DNA of 64,000 bases from assembly GCF_051842935.1 (NCBI RefSeq), contig NZ_JBPXRR010000001.1, forward strand, positions 558,001-622,000, read 5' to 3'. Below the pieces are notes generated by a model that saw only the letters and a program-made list of their open reading frames with translations, was not told the origin of the DNA and ran no database searches. This document shows, piece after piece, positions 24,881 to 33,537 of this stretch. Position 1 is the stretch's first letter, and every line of letters starts with the position of its first letter. A program made the position numbers and the translations under genes. This DNA comes from Pseudalkalibacillus sp051842935 (GTDB taxonomy: Bacteria; Bacillota; Bacilli; Bacillales; Fictibacillaceae).

Positions 24881-25606
24881 ATCAAAACGTGGATTGCAGC
24901 AATCATCACAGTCGCTGTTATTGCTGGGGGATATTTCTTCTACGACTATTACACGCATGATCCGTATTATGGAATGTCGATCATACCTGAAGAACATGAC
25001 GACATCCCACTATATGAAGGTTTGCGTGTCGATGAACAGCGCTATACGGTAAAAGGTGATCAATGGCAAGAGGTTTATGATTTTTACATGAAGGAGCTTC
25101 CTGCCAATGGATGGAAACTTCAACATAAAGGTTCATCATTGGACGATGACGACCCGGAAAATGACTGGGGGGGCTTCTATTCTACCTGGGTAAAAGAGGG
25201 GTATAATTGGGAGCTTGATGTTCGTTCCATGTACGATCAAAGCGATAAGAAAACAGAGGTTGTTTTTGATAAGCACGACATTCACACGGCCACCGTTTGG
25301 ATTGATGAAGCTCCTGAAACGATGTGTGTGTATGAAAAAGCGAGCGATGACACATGTCGTACGATTGAAGATCGTGAAACGATACAGAAAGTCGTCGACC
25401 TCATTAATTCGAGTTTAGATTGGAATCAAACAACTGAACCTCACAGCAAGAATAGTAAACTCCAAATTGGAAATCTGGGAATTGAAGTACTTTATAAAGA
25501 AGATGAGATGGTCTATTTCAAATCGGAGAAGGGGACCAAAGCTATGAAACCTGAACTTGAATTTTTCGAATATACCGGTCTCGCATATGAAAGAGCTGAC
25601 AATTGA
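24881..25606 (+). CDS. membrane-anchored hypothetical protein, apparent ATC start
   Basis: The frame runs without stop from just after the upstream MFS gene. From 24881 it encodes IKTWIAAIITVAVIAGGYFF, a typical basic-then-hydrophobic membrane anchor, followed by about 210 acidic extracytoplasmic residues. GGGGGG (24870-24875) lies 5 nt before an in-frame ATC, and there is no ATG, GTG or TTG near it. The first ATG (24974) would remove the anchor and has no SD. So the gene either uses a rare ATC start or its start codon has been lost or misread. No domain recognised. Confidence 0.65.
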   Translation: MKTWIAAIITVAVIAGGYFFYDYYTHDPYYGMSIIPEEHDDIPLYEGLRVDEQRYTVKGDQWQEVYDFYMKELPANGWKLQHKGSSLDDDDPENDWGGFYSTWVKEGYNWELDVRSMYDQSDKKTEVVFDKHDIHTATVWIDEAPETMCVYEKASDDTCRTIEDRETIQKVVDLINSSLDWNQTTEPHSKNSKLQIGNLGIEVLYKEDEMVYFKSEKGTKAMKPELEFFEYTGLAYERADN

Positions 25607-25622
25607 AGTCGGCTCTTTTTTA
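25589..25622 (+). terminator. terminator overlapping 3' end of the anchored protein gene
   Basis: Stem AAGAGCTGAC with GTCGGCTCTT (one G-T pair) and a T-run; the hairpin includes the stop codon region. Confidence 0.8.
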
Positions 25623-25685
25623 TGTTCTCCAACCAACGTTAATATTTGTAATAATTCTGTAAAGTTAGAAAACTCCATGTTATGT

Positions 25686-25754
25686 TACGATAATAATGGG
25701 TTATGGGGGAGGTTGTTGAAAGTAGAAGGTTTTAGAAAAAGAGGCGATAGATAA
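25686..25754 (+). promoter_or_regulatory. leader of the NlpC/P60 gene with a 12-codon mini-ORF
   Basis: GATAAT (25689-25694) could be a -10 element. GGGGGAGG precedes TTG 25716, which opens a 12-codon frame ending at 25754, about 110 nt before the endopeptidase gene. It may be a leader peptide or chance. Confidence 0.3.
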
Positions 25755-25863
25755 AGATATGCTGATATATATAGAAGATAAAAGTTGTTTTTCTACTTTA
25801 TAGACGCTCTTCCCAATTGGTTTACCAACCAGAAAATACAAAATTCCAATTGGAGGAGAAAAA

Positions 25864-26652
25864 ATGAAGAAAAAGTTATTACCGATTGCTCTTGCAGCAG
25901 GGATCATTTTCTCAGGAGCTGGACAAGCGTTTGGCGCAACTGGGAGTGACATCATTGACACAGGGGATGATTATTTAGGTACACCATATCATTATGGAGC
26001 ACCCGTCGGAAATACAAGTTCATTCGATTGTTCGTCTTTTACTGTAACCGTTTTCAAGGAACATGGTATCAACTTGCCTCGTTCAAGTAGGGAACAAGCA
26101 AAGGTCGGTCATGCTGTATCCAAATCGAACTTACAAAAAGGCGACCTGCTTTTCTATGATACGAACTATAATGGCACCGTCAACCATGTTGCGATCTATG
26201 CAGGAAATGGGAAGATGCTAGGGGCACAGTCTTCGACAGGTGTTGCTTTTACAGATGCGTTCTCACGGTACTACTGGGGGGATCGATTTGTACAAGCAAG
26301 ACGTGTGTTGAATTCTGATACGAAAGTCGCGAGTGAAACGACTTCTAACAGCTCCATATACACGGTTCGCAGCGGAGATACATTATGGGGAATCAGTAGA
26401 AAGCATCACACAACTGTTTCCAAACTGAAGCAACTGAATCATCTTTCATCAAACACCATCTATATTGGACAAAAGCTGAAAGTCGCAGGTACTACATCAA
26501 GTTCCAACGCGACAACGTATACGGTAAAATCAGGGGATTCACTCTGGAGCATCAGCCGAAAGCACGGCGTAACGGTCGGTGCATTAAAGAGTGCGAACCA
26601 TCTATCCTCGAACACGATCTATCCAGGTAAAACTTTCAAAATTCCAAACTAG
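25864..26652 (+). CDS. secreted NlpC/P60 D,L-endopeptidase with two C-terminal LysM domains
   Basis: This 262-residue cell-wall hydrolase has a signal peptide (MKKKLLPIALAAGIIFSGAG, cleavage near AFG-AT). An NlpC/P60 domain (about 28-145) carries the catalytic Cys in SFDCSSFTVTVF and His in VNHVAIYAG. Two LysM repeats follow at about 165-208 and 217-260, each starting YTVRSGDTLW or YTVKSGDSLW. The order is reversed from LytE/LytF/CwlS of B. subtilis, where LysM comes first. It should cleave gamma-D-Glu/meso-DAP links in stem peptides. SD is GGAGGAG. Confidence 0.93.
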   Translation: MKKKLLPIALAAGIIFSGAGQAFGATGSDIIDTGDDYLGTPYHYGAPVGNTSSFDCSSFTVTVFKEHGINLPRSSREQAKVGHAVSKSNLQKGDLLFYDTNYNGTVNHVAIYAGNGKMLGAQSSTGVAFTDAFSRYYWGDRFVQARRVLNSDTKVASETTSNSSIYTVRSGDTLWGISRKHHTTVSKLKQLNHLSSNTIYIGQKLKVAGTTSSSNATTYTVKSGDSLWSISRKHGVTVGALKSANHLSSNTIYPGKTFKIPN

Positions 26653-26662
26653 TTATGAATTG

Positions 26663-26689
26663 ACCCCTTCCAAATGGAAGGGTTTTTTA
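26663..26689 (+). terminator. intrinsic terminator
   Basis: Stem CCCTTCCA with TGGAAGGG, loop AA, then TTTTTT. Confidence 0.88.
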
Positions 26690-26755
26690 TCATGTCGAGC
26701 CCTTTCCTGAAATAAGTATCTCAGTAAAGACTTTTTTACGTAATGGGGGATGGGG

Positions 26756-28024
26756 ATGGCGATTCATACTGTGGCACCCGGCGATTACTTGTGGAAGATT
26801 TCCATCGCGTACGGTGTACCGATTTCGACGCTGAAGCTTGTGAACGGTCTCGTCTCAGATGCCTTGATTCCAGGATTGCATCTGTATATTCCGGACCAAC
26901 AACCGCCCGAACGTTACTATCAGATCCGGTCAGGTGATACTTACTGGAAACTGTCCCAGCTTTACAAGACGTCCGTTCAAGCCATTATGACCGCCAACCC
27001 AGATCTCAATCCCAATGCGCTTACCATCGGCCAGCGGGTCCGGATTCCGACTTGGCAAAAGTATCCGATGCAATCGCTCGTGTTCTTTGATGCTTTGGAG
27101 ACTTCCAAGTATTTGGAGCTCCTGGAAGATCTAGCTCCAAGCATCTCGTATCTTGCCATTTTCACGTATTCGTTTTTGCGAGACGGGAAACTGGTGCCGG
27201 TTGAGGATGCGGCGATTTTACAGAAGTGCAAGGAATTGAACATCAAGCCTCTGCTTGTCATCAGCAACTATGAAAAAAACCAATTCAGTCCAGAACTCGC
27301 AGAGGAAGTGCTTCAAAAGTCTGACGTGCGGGACACGTTGATCCAAAACCTTGTGAACACAGTGAATGATAATGGCTACGCAGGCGTAAGCATAGACTTT
27401 GAATTCGTGCCTCCAGGACGGCGGGATGATTTCACCCTGTTCTTAGAAGAGTTGAAAGAAGCACTCGGAAATCGGATATTGCAAGTGAATGCGCATGCGA
27501 AAAGCAGTGATCTGCCGACGAACAGGTTGGTCGGTTTTCTCGATTATAAAGCAATTGGCCAGATAGTCGATATCGTTTCGGTGATGACGATCGATTATGG
27601 CTATGCAATCGGTCCACCTGATCCGATTTCACCGACCTGGTGGGTGGAACAGGTATTGATGTATGCCACCGGTCAAATCAACCGGCGTAAAGTGATGATG
27701 GCGATGAGTTTATACGGCTATGATTGGACGGTTCCTCAAGTTCAAGGGAAAGCGGCTGAAATGCTCTCCGTCCAAAATGCACAAAACCGTGCGATTGATG
27801 GTTGGATCCCAGTTCAATATGACTGGACAGCTGAGGCGCCTTTTTACCGATATCGGAAAATGAATGCTGATCATGAAGTCTGGTTCGAAGACATTCAAAG
27901 CGTCACTGCGAAATACAAACAGCTGGAAGTGTACAATTTGCTCGGGGCCACCTACTGGAGACTCCGATTTAAATTCCCGCAGAACTGGGCATATGTGAAA
28001 AAGAACTTACTCGTGTTGAAGTGA
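26756..28024 (+). CDS. LysM-GH18 spore cortex-lytic-type glycosidase (SleL/YaaH-like)
   Basis: This protein of about 422 residues has two N-terminal LysM domains (about 1-48 and 53-98) and a glycoside hydrolase family 18 barrel. The GH18 active-site signature DxxDxE appears as YAGVSIDFEFV (about residue 212), with the Glu as proton donor. No signal peptide precedes the LysM domains, as in SleL/YaaH proteins that are deposited on the forespore from the mother cell. In that family it acts on cortex muramic-lactam fragments during germination. ATG 26756 is favoured over 26750 because GGGGG ends 6 nt before it. Confidence 0.88.
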   Translation: MAIHTVAPGDYLWKISIAYGVPISTLKLVNGLVSDALIPGLHLYIPDQQPPERYYQIRSGDTYWKLSQLYKTSVQAIMTANPDLNPNALTIGQRVRIPTWQKYPMQSLVFFDALETSKYLELLEDLAPSISYLAIFTYSFLRDGKLVPVEDAAILQKCKELNIKPLLVISNYEKNQFSPELAEEVLQKSDVRDTLIQNLVNTVNDNGYAGVSIDFEFVPPGRRDDFTLFLEELKEALGNRILQVNAHAKSSDLPTNRLVGFLDYKAIGQIVDIVSVMTIDYGYAIGPPDPISPTWWVEQVLMYATGQINRRKVMMAMSLYGYDWTVPQVQGKAAEMLSVQNAQNRAIDGWIPVQYDWTAEAPFYRYRKMNADHEVWFEDIQSVTAKYKQLEVYNLLGATYWRLRFKFPQNWAYVKKNLLVLK

Positions 28025-28032
28025 TAGGTTGA

Positions 28033-28068
28033 GGAAGCTTATCGGAAGGTGGTCCGATAAGCTTTTTT
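28033..28068 (+). terminator. intrinsic terminator
   Basis: Stem AAGCTTATCGG with CCGATAAGCTT, then TTTTTT. Confidence 0.9.
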
Positions 28069-28231
28069 CGTACCGTGAAGAGTGGTAGTGAAGTGGATTC
28101 GCAGATAGAAAGAGCGTTATTCGTACCGTGAAAAGAGGGGTGGGTGTTATCTCACGGTACGAAACAGCCATATTCGCACTGTCAAAAGTGGGCTGAGTGT
28201 GATTCTATGGTACGAATGACGGCAACAAAAA
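28067..28231. repeat. intergenic array built on TTCGTACCGTGA, direct and inverted copies
   Basis: TTCGTACCGTGAA occurs at 28067 and 28120, a degenerate TTCGCA copy at 28098 and TTCGCACTGTCAA at 28172. Inverted copies TCACGGTACGAA (about 28153) and ATGGTACGAA (about 28211) lie between or after them, so two large imperfect hairpins can form. It follows the terminator directly. The remaining gap to 28366 is AT-rich and holds the next gene's promoter region; nothing else is clear. Confidence 0.65.
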
Positions 28232-28366
28232 AGTAGTTTTCCAAAATAATGAAAGAAAGGTATAATTATTAACGTTCTGCTCTATAGGAACGTGCTATTT
28301 AAACCGATATACATAAAAACTGGGATTTTCTTACTATGATTTTGCAAGCTAATGGAGCTGAGGCTG

Positions 28367-29893
28367 ATGTTTCTTGATCTATTGAATAATATTGCGATAA
28401 CGACTGCATTTCTGTTCGTGGCGGGGAAGGCATTCCAGAACCGCCCGTTAAATGAGGATAATACCTATAAAACCAAGCTGATGCTTGGTGTAGGTGGGGG
28501 GATTCTCGGAACGTTACTCATGTTGAATTCCATTCATCCGAATGAAACGGTCATCGTCGATCTTCGTCATTTGGCGATGGTTTTGGCAGGAGTGTTCGGG
28601 GGACCACTATCAGCGATTCTGTCTGCGGTAGTCATTGGTGTCATGCGGATTGGGTTATATGGGATAAGCACTGCCTCGCTTGTAGCGTGTGCAGTGACGA
28701 TTTTGTCAGGTGTGATCATGGGACTTCTCTCCTTGATCCGACTACCGAAAACCCTTTATCGTTACCTTTTATTGAATGCTTTTGGGATGCTCGCTTTTGC
28801 AGCTACATTGTTCTATCTACTGAAGGATACGGGGTTAACGACTCTCGTTCTTTCCTATTTCATCCCCTTTGCAATCGGGGGCAACATTTTTACATACTTT
28901 TTAGCGGAAACCTTGAAAAAAGCGAACCAGAATCACCGGGATATCAAGTATTACAAATTGCTTGCTGAGAATTCATCTGACCTGATCTCAACGCATTTCC
29001 TGGATGGTAGATTCAAATATGTATCACCTTCTAGTAAAGCTATTTTAGGCTATGAACCGGACGAGTTGATAGGAAAAAATCCGTACGACTTTTATCATTG
29101 GGAGGACCTTGAAAGAATTACGGACTCTCATAATACAGTAAAAGAATCCAGCGAGGAATCGGTTGTGGAATACAGGTTCAGGAAGAAAGACGGAAGCTAT
29201 GTTTGGTTAGAAACCACCTCTAAACGGATGACAGACCTTGGGATTGAAAAGAATGAACTGATCTGTTCCTCCCGAGATGTCGATCTCCGTAAAGATTTAG
29301 AGAGTGACCTGATCGAGAAAAACAACCGATTGAAGCGGTTATCCAATATGGACGGTCTTACGGAAATCTTCAACCGACGTTATTTTGACTCGATGCTGGA
29401 GGAAGAATGGGCGAAGGCGATCCATCACAAAACGCCACTAACATTGATCATGTTCGATATCGATTACTTCAAGTTTTACAATGATACGTACGGTCATCAA
29501 CAGGGAGACGAATGTATCAAGGAGATTGCTAACGTTGGGAAAACGGTGTTGAACAGACCACATGACTTGATAGCACGCTATGGCGGAGAAGAGTTTGCCG
29601 TCATTTTACCGGATACAAAAGAGAACGGTGCTCTAAAAGTAGCGGAAGCGATCCGAAAGAGTGTACAAGTATTGGCGATTCCGCACGTCAATTCAAAAGT
29701 AAAACCGATTGTCACTGTCAGTGTAGGGGTGGCAGTCGTAGAGCCTACTGAGGATATGAATCATCTTCAGCTAGTCGTGGATGCGGATGAAGCTCTTTAT
29801 ACCGCTAAGAAAAATGGACGGAATCAAGTTCATCTCTATAATGACACGGATCAGTCAGAGAGAGTGCAAGGAGAAGAAACAAGCGTCAGGTGA
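28367..29893 (+). CDS. 5TM-PAS-GGDEF diguanylate cyclase
   Basis: This 508-residue membrane signalling protein has an N-terminal 5TM-5TMR LytS-type sensor (about 1-180; GGPLSAILSAVVIGVMRIGLYG), a PAS domain (about 200-320; YVSPSSKAILGYEPDELIG) and a C-terminal GGDEF domain. The active loop is YGGEEFAVILPDT and an RxxD inhibitory site (RPHD) lies five residues before it, so it should make c-di-GMP with product inhibition. DIDYFKFYNDTYGHQQGD carries the metal site. ATG 28367 is preferred to 28352 because GGAG ends 9 nt before it. What the 5TM domain senses is unknown. Confidence 0.92.
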   Translation: MFLDLLNNIAITTAFLFVAGKAFQNRPLNEDNTYKTKLMLGVGGGILGTLLMLNSIHPNETVIVDLRHLAMVLAGVFGGPLSAILSAVVIGVMRIGLYGISTASLVACAVTILSGVIMGLLSLIRLPKTLYRYLLLNAFGMLAFAATLFYLLKDTGLTTLVLSYFIPFAIGGNIFTYFLAETLKKANQNHRDIKYYKLLAENSSDLISTHFLDGRFKYVSPSSKAILGYEPDELIGKNPYDFYHWEDLERITDSHNTVKESSEESVVEYRFRKKDGSYVWLETTSKRMTDLGIEKNELICSSRDVDLRKDLESDLIEKNNRLKRLSNMDGLTEIFNRRYFDSMLEEEWAKAIHHKTPLTLIMFDIDYFKFYNDTYGHQQGDECIKEIANVGKTVLNRPHDLIARYGGEEFAVILPDTKENGALKVAEAIRKSVQVLAIPHVNSKVKPIVTVSVGVAVVEPTEDMNHLQLVVDADEALYTAKKNGRNQVHLYNDTDQSERVQGEETSVR

Positions 29894-29913
29894 TTGCACC
29901 TGGCGCTTTTTTG
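29880..29913. terminator. intrinsic terminator overlapping the GGDEF stop
   Basis: Stem AAGCGTCAGGTG with CACCTGGCGCTT (one G-T pair), loop ATTG, then TTTTTT. It includes the last codons of the GGDEF gene. Confidence 0.88.
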
Positions 29914-29924
29914 TACGATGGACT

Positions 29925-30632
29925 TTACATTGCGTGTTTAATACCTTTCTTTACAAGGAGCCAATTTGCTGGAAAGCTGGTTGCCGTGCCAAGAATCATC
30001 GCAATCTGCATCATGAACCAGAAGGTCATCGTGTCCGGTTTAGGTGGTTCGGTGAACAGGAAGAAATGGACGATTGCCATCCAACCGAACATGCCGACTT
30101 CAAACGCAACTAAAGAAAGCGTGTCTGCTTTAATTGCCTGAATGAAGCCTCGACCCCAGCCCATATGGTCTCCCATCATCTTGCTCATCGGTACAATCGA
30201 GAATACTTGGAAAAAGATGCCGAATAGGTAGGCGAGCGTAAACTCGACGACGTAGTGGGTCAACAGGGTTGAACCAGCGATGGTGAGTCCGGTCATAGCG
30301 ACAAGCGGAACACCCACAGCATCACCGAATGCACAACCGCTCGAACAGTGGCTGGTTGAGACGAATACACTCTGCCAGAAGGGTTTTTCGGAATGCATGT
30401 CCTCGTGATTTGTGTGATGGTTTTCGTGATCATGCTGTATTTGAGCATCGGACCGTCCCATTTGCCAATAAGCCAGAACCCCGATTGGTCCCAAATATAA
30501 GCCATTGATTGGCCAGACGATATTCATGATGAACATCGGTTGAGGGTGTCTGATGACGTCGATGAGGATGAACAGTGCAGATCCAACTCCCATCATAACC
30601 GCAATGTAAGCGATGGTTGTTAGTGTAATCAT
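29925..30632 (-). CDS. DUF4396 membrane protein with His-rich loop
   Basis: This 235-residue polytopic protein has the DUF4396 pattern: IVWPINGLYLGPIGVLAYW, a cytoplasmic His-rich loop (about residues 64-82, HDHENHHTNHEDMH), then KPFWQSVFVSTSHCSSGCAFGD with two cysteines. A later Met/His segment is MSKMMGDHMGWG. The His, Cys and Met content suggests metal (copper?) handling, but the family function is not established. A CsoR-like dyad lies in its promoter region. SD is GGAGGAGG. Confidence 0.85.
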   Translation of the reverse strand: MITLTTIAYIAVMMGVGSALFILIDVIRHPQPMFIMNIVWPINGLYLGPIGVLAYWQMGRSDAQIQHDHENHHTNHEDMHSEKPFWQSVFVSTSHCSSGCAFGDAVGVPLVAMTGLTIAGSTLLTHYVVEFTLAYLFGIFFQVFSIVPMSKMMGDHMGWGRGFIQAIKADTLSLVAFEVGMFGWMAIVHFFLFTEPPKPDTMTFWFMMQIAMILGTATSFPANWLLVKKGIKHAM

Positions 30633-30666
30633 GCTACCTCCTCCATAGAAAAACTGTCTATTTTGG

Positions 30667-30683
30667 ATACCCTATGGGGGCAT
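30667..30683 (-). promoter_or_regulatory. CsoR-like operator upstream of DUF4396 gene
   Basis: ATACCCTATGGGGGCAT has the ACCC-TAT-GGGG dyad typical of CsoR/CstR-family operators. It lies 35 nt before the DUF4396 start, where a repressor would block transcription. One arm is imperfect. No csoR gene is in the window. Confidence 0.5.
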
Positions 30684-30711
30684 TCATTAAACGGATGATC
30701 CCATTTATATG

Positions 30712-30746
30712 TAAAAAAGAAACTCACCTAATCGGCAAGTTTCTCA
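30712..30746 (-). terminator. terminator of LOG-family gene
   Basis: On the minus strand, stem GAGAAACT with AGTTTCT and six Ts, just past the stop of the LOG gene. Confidence 0.75.
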
Positions 30747-30747
30747 G

Positions 30748-31320
30748 TCAATTCCACTTATTCATTTCTGTGATTTCTTGTGAGTTGAGTCGGTTTAATA
30801 GTTTTTCAGCGTCGTCTTCAAAAATGGTCTGATCCAAATGCTGCTTCTGAACGAATCCTTCTTCGGACATATGCTGGATCATTTCCTTGAGTGGATCATA
30901 GTAGTGGTCGATGTTAAATATGCCGAGCGGCTTTAAATGATAGCCGATCTGATTCCAGGTCATCACTTCGAACATCTCTTCCATCGTTCCGATGCCTCCT
31001 GGTAGGGCGATGAAAGCATCTGCCAGCTCATACATCATTGCTTTTCGCTCATGCATGCTGTCAACGACTTTCAGCTCAGTCAGTTCCAGATGATCGACAT
31101 TCTCAAAAATCCTCCTCGGAATGATGCCTGTCGCTTCACCATTGTTTTCCATGACCTCATGTGCCAGAACACCCATCAGACCGGAATTCCCACCGCCGTA
31201 GATTAGCTTGATGTTGTTTTTCGCCAATAGTTTGCCTAGCTTTTTGACCTCTTCCTTGTAGAGATTGCTTGTCCCGAAACTTGAACCACAAAACACACAA
31301 ATGGAAGAAAAACGATACAT
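30748..31320 (-). CDS. LOG family protein (cytokinin riboside 5'-monophosphate phosphoribohydrolase-like)
   Basis: This 190-residue Rossmann-fold protein of the TIGR00730/LOG family has YGGGNSGLMG near residue 45, SMHERKAMM, and the diagnostic LPGGIGTMEEMFE at about residue 97. Bacterial members release the base from nucleoside 5'-monophosphates; older annotations call them lysine decarboxylase-like. MYRF at 31320 is taken as start because AAAGGTGG lies 8 nt upstream; the ATG at 31332 is too close to it. Confidence 0.9.
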   Translation of the reverse strand: MYRFSSICVFCGSSFGTSNLYKEEVKKLGKLLAKNNIKLIYGGGNSGLMGVLAHEVMENNGEATGIIPRRIFENVDHLELTELKVVDSMHERKAMMYELADAFIALPGGIGTMEEMFEVMTWNQIGYHLKPLGIFNIDHYYDPLKEMIQHMSEEGFVQKQHLDQTIFEDDAEKLLNRLNSQEITEMNKWN

Positions 31321-31518
31321 TCCGCATTCCACCTTTCATCTATTTATATTATATATGAAGAATATTAAGTTCGTATGAAAGTTTTGGAAGTGGTCTTGCG
31401 CACCCCAATCTCGTTGAAAATCCATGATCGCCACCCCGCAAGAGCTTCAAATGACACTCGCACGTAAAATTGGTATAGTTGAAGTAGAGTGAATTTAGTA
31501 GAAGAGAGGGAGAAGAAT

Positions 31519-32085
31519 ATGCAATTATTGAATGAAATCTTGGAGTTTAATGAGTCCTTTGTAAAAGAGAAGGGCTATGAACCCTACGAAACATCAAATC
31601 TGCCCAACAAAAAGATGGTCATCCTTTCTTGTATGGATACACGTCTAGTTGAGCTTCTTCCAAAAGCGATGAACTTGCAAAACGGTGACTTCAAATCCGT
31701 CAAAAATGCCGGTGCGATCGTAACGGATCAGTTCGACAGTGTCATGCGCAGCATTCTAGTAGCCGTTTATGAACTAAATGCGGACGAGGTGTTCGTCATT
31801 GGTCATCACCAATGCGGCATGTCGAGTGTCGATCCTGAGAAAATGATCAAGAAGTTCCAGGAGCGAGGCGTTTCTGCGGATACGCTAAGAACCCTCGAAA
31901 ATGCAGGGCTTGATCTTGAAGGTTGGCTCGAAGGATTCGACAGTGTTGAAGAGAGTGTTCAGGATAGCGTGGAAATCGTGAAAAACCATCCGCTACTTCC
32001 AGAGGGAACTCCAGTGCATGGTCTCGTCATCGCGCCTGATACAGGTAAATTGGACCTCGTAGTAAACGGATATGAAGAAAAGTAA
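31519..32085 (+). CDS. beta-class carbonic anhydrase-like protein
   Basis: This 188-residue protein has the beta-carbonic anhydrase zinc motifs CMDTR (Cys and Asp-Arg dyad, about residues 38-42) and GHHQCGM (His and second Cys, about residues 96-102). It is the short YtiB-like type found in Bacillus. It should interconvert CO2 and bicarbonate in the cytoplasm. ATG 31519 follows GAGGGAGAAG; the in-frame ATG at 31489 has no SD. Monocistronic, with its own terminator. Confidence 0.9.
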   Translation: MQLLNEILEFNESFVKEKGYEPYETSNLPNKKMVILSCMDTRLVELLPKAMNLQNGDFKSVKNAGAIVTDQFDSVMRSILVAVYELNADEVFVIGHHQCGMSSVDPEKMIKKFQERGVSADTLRTLENAGLDLEGWLEGFDSVEESVQDSVEIVKNHPLLPEGTPVHGLVIAPDTGKLDLVVNGYEEK

Positions 32086-32094
32086 TTGGAAAAT

Positions 32095-32128
32095 GGGAAG
32101 ACTGGCGCAATCGCCAGTCTTTTCTTTA
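32095..32128 (+). terminator. intrinsic terminator
   Basis: Stem AAGACTGGCG with CGCCAGTCTT, loop CAAT, then TTCTTT. Confidence 0.88.
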
Positions 32129-32183
32129 TTGATTCTGTCCCTGAAAAAGCGGAAAACCAAAAATGAAGGACAGAAAGAGCGTT

Positions 32184-32987
32184 TTACCTCAAACTCGGCT
32201 CATCCATCACCATCGATCGGACGAAGTGCTTGGAATCCCATTCTCTCTTTGATATGTACTTGAGCGGTGAGGATTCAGGATACAACTGAGCATCAATCTC
32301 TTCCACAGATAGCCCTCTCCCATACAAATGCTGAATTTCTTCATGTGTCCTCACCAGATAATCCAGCTTCTTCTCTAAAATTTTACGCCCATCCGCAATG
32401 TACCCTGCATGTGCGCAGAACATCTCCCCGATATCATACGTCAACACGGTTCGGATCGAATCCATGACGGTTGGAATGGATTCTTGCCACATTGAAATTT
32501 TCGGCTTCGGTGTGACAAACAAATCACCGGAGAACAGCATACCGGTTTTAGCATTAAAGAATACAAGGTGATCTCGAGAATGGCCGGGCGTATGAATCGC
32601 TTCCCATTCCAACTTATCTGACTGAACGCTCGTTCGAATCGGCTTAGCCTCAAACCCTTCCCTCGGACCCCAGAACTCATTCCGGTAATCAGGATATTCC
32701 CCGTCTCTCGCACAGATTTCCATCGCCATGGGATGGATGTAAATCTCCGGATTCATCTGCTCCTGAACCCATCGAGCATTCCCGGTATGGTCTTCATGAA
32801 AATGTGTCAACGCGACTGTATTGATCTTTTTCGTTTCTAGAAATGGGTGGATTTCACTTGCGCAGCTCTTCGGGCCTGTGTCCACCAGCATTCCATCCAC
32901 ATAGTAGAGGAAGTAATTCAAATACATGTCTCCTGCATAACACTTCACATGCAGGCTTTCGACGTTACCAATCTGTTGTGTGGTCAT
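32184..32987 (-). CDS. MBL-fold metallo-hydrolase
   Basis: This 267-residue metallo-beta-lactamase-fold enzyme has the zinc motif HFHEDHTGN (about residues 59-67), a later His in IHTPGHSRDHL, Asp in MLFSGDLFV, and FCAHAGYI supplying the last His. This is the general hydrolase branch (glyoxalase II-like), and the substrate is unknown. Three in-frame ATGs are adjacent; 32987 has the best spacing from AGAAGG. It converges on the carbonic anhydrase gene. Confidence 0.88.
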   Translation of the reverse strand: MTTQQIGNVESLHVKCYAGDMYLNYFLYYVDGMLVDTGPKSCASEIHPFLETKKINTVALTHFHEDHTGNARWVQEQMNPEIYIHPMAMEICARDGEYPDYRNEFWGPREGFEAKPIRTSVQSDKLEWEAIHTPGHSRDHLVFFNAKTGMLFSGDLFVTPKPKISMWQESIPTVMDSIRTVLTYDIGEMFCAHAGYIADGRKILEKKLDYLVRTHEEIQHLYGRGLSVEEIDAQLYPESSPLKYISKREWDSKHFVRSMVMDEPSLR

Positions 32988-33193
32988 CATCATGCCTTCT
33001 TCCATAAAAAATCTATCCTAACCCTTTCCATAAGATTTTTAAAAATCCTGTAAAGCATCCAAAAAAACAACAGAATGTATTGAAAAACAGTGCAACATCG
33101 ATTAATATCTTCTAAGGATTAGAAAAGAGAATCTAATTCATATTAAATGACGACAAATGAATGAATTCGGATAAATTTGGTGGGAAAATCCAC

Positions 33194-33223
33194 TTTACAT
33201 CGGGAGTTTGAGAGGCGTATTAT
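33194..33223 (+). promoter_or_regulatory. sigma-A-like promoter of ktrAB leader
   Basis: TTTACA (33194-33199), 18-nt spacer, TATTAT (33218-33223), about 20 nt before the riboswitch. Confidence 0.6.
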
Positions 33224-33242
33224 TATGTTCATCTCAATCAAA

Positions 33243-33410
33243 TAGTTTTTGATCCATAACGCTGAATTTGAAAAAAGCGGGGGAACCAATTCTTGATGTG
33301 ATGGGAAGTCATCACTTGGGGTGAATCCTCTTGTTAGAAAGAGGTAGGGCGACTCTTTACGCCCGAATCCGACAGCTAACCTCGTAAGCGTATAAGGAGA
33401 GGATGATAAC
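33243..33410 (+). promoter_or_regulatory. c-di-AMP riboswitch (ydaO-yuaA class)
   Basis: The conserved class elements occur in order: AGCGGGGGAACCAA (33277-33290), TTGGGGTGAATCC (33317-33328), TAGGGCGACTC, CCGAATCCGACAGCTAACCTCGTAAGCGT (in pieces, 33363-33391) and AGGAGAGG (33394-33402). This class turns off potassium transport genes when c-di-AMP is high; B. subtilis ktrA (yuaA) has the same leader. Confidence 0.96.
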
Positions 33411-33429
33411 AGTGATCGAACCACTTTAT

Positions 33430-33461
33430 TGACCACGGGTGTCTTACCTCTGTGGTTTTTT
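33430..33461 (+). terminator. riboswitch-controlled terminator before ktrA
   Basis: ACCAC near 33432 pairs with GTGGT near 33452, with further GG/CC pairing inside, followed by TTTTTT. AACCACT at 33420 could compete with it. Confidence 0.75.
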
Positions 33462-33537
33462 GTATGCGTAAAAAATCATCATAGTTATTGTTAAATACAG
33501 GCAAAATAGGAATAACCGGTAGGAAGGGAAATGGATT

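Noticed and set aside
31380..31450. TCTTGCG ... CGCAAGA inverted repeat upstream of the carbonic anhydrase gene, considered as an RNA element
   Set aside because: Only 7-bp arms about 45 nt apart, with no recognisable riboswitch or small-RNA motif.
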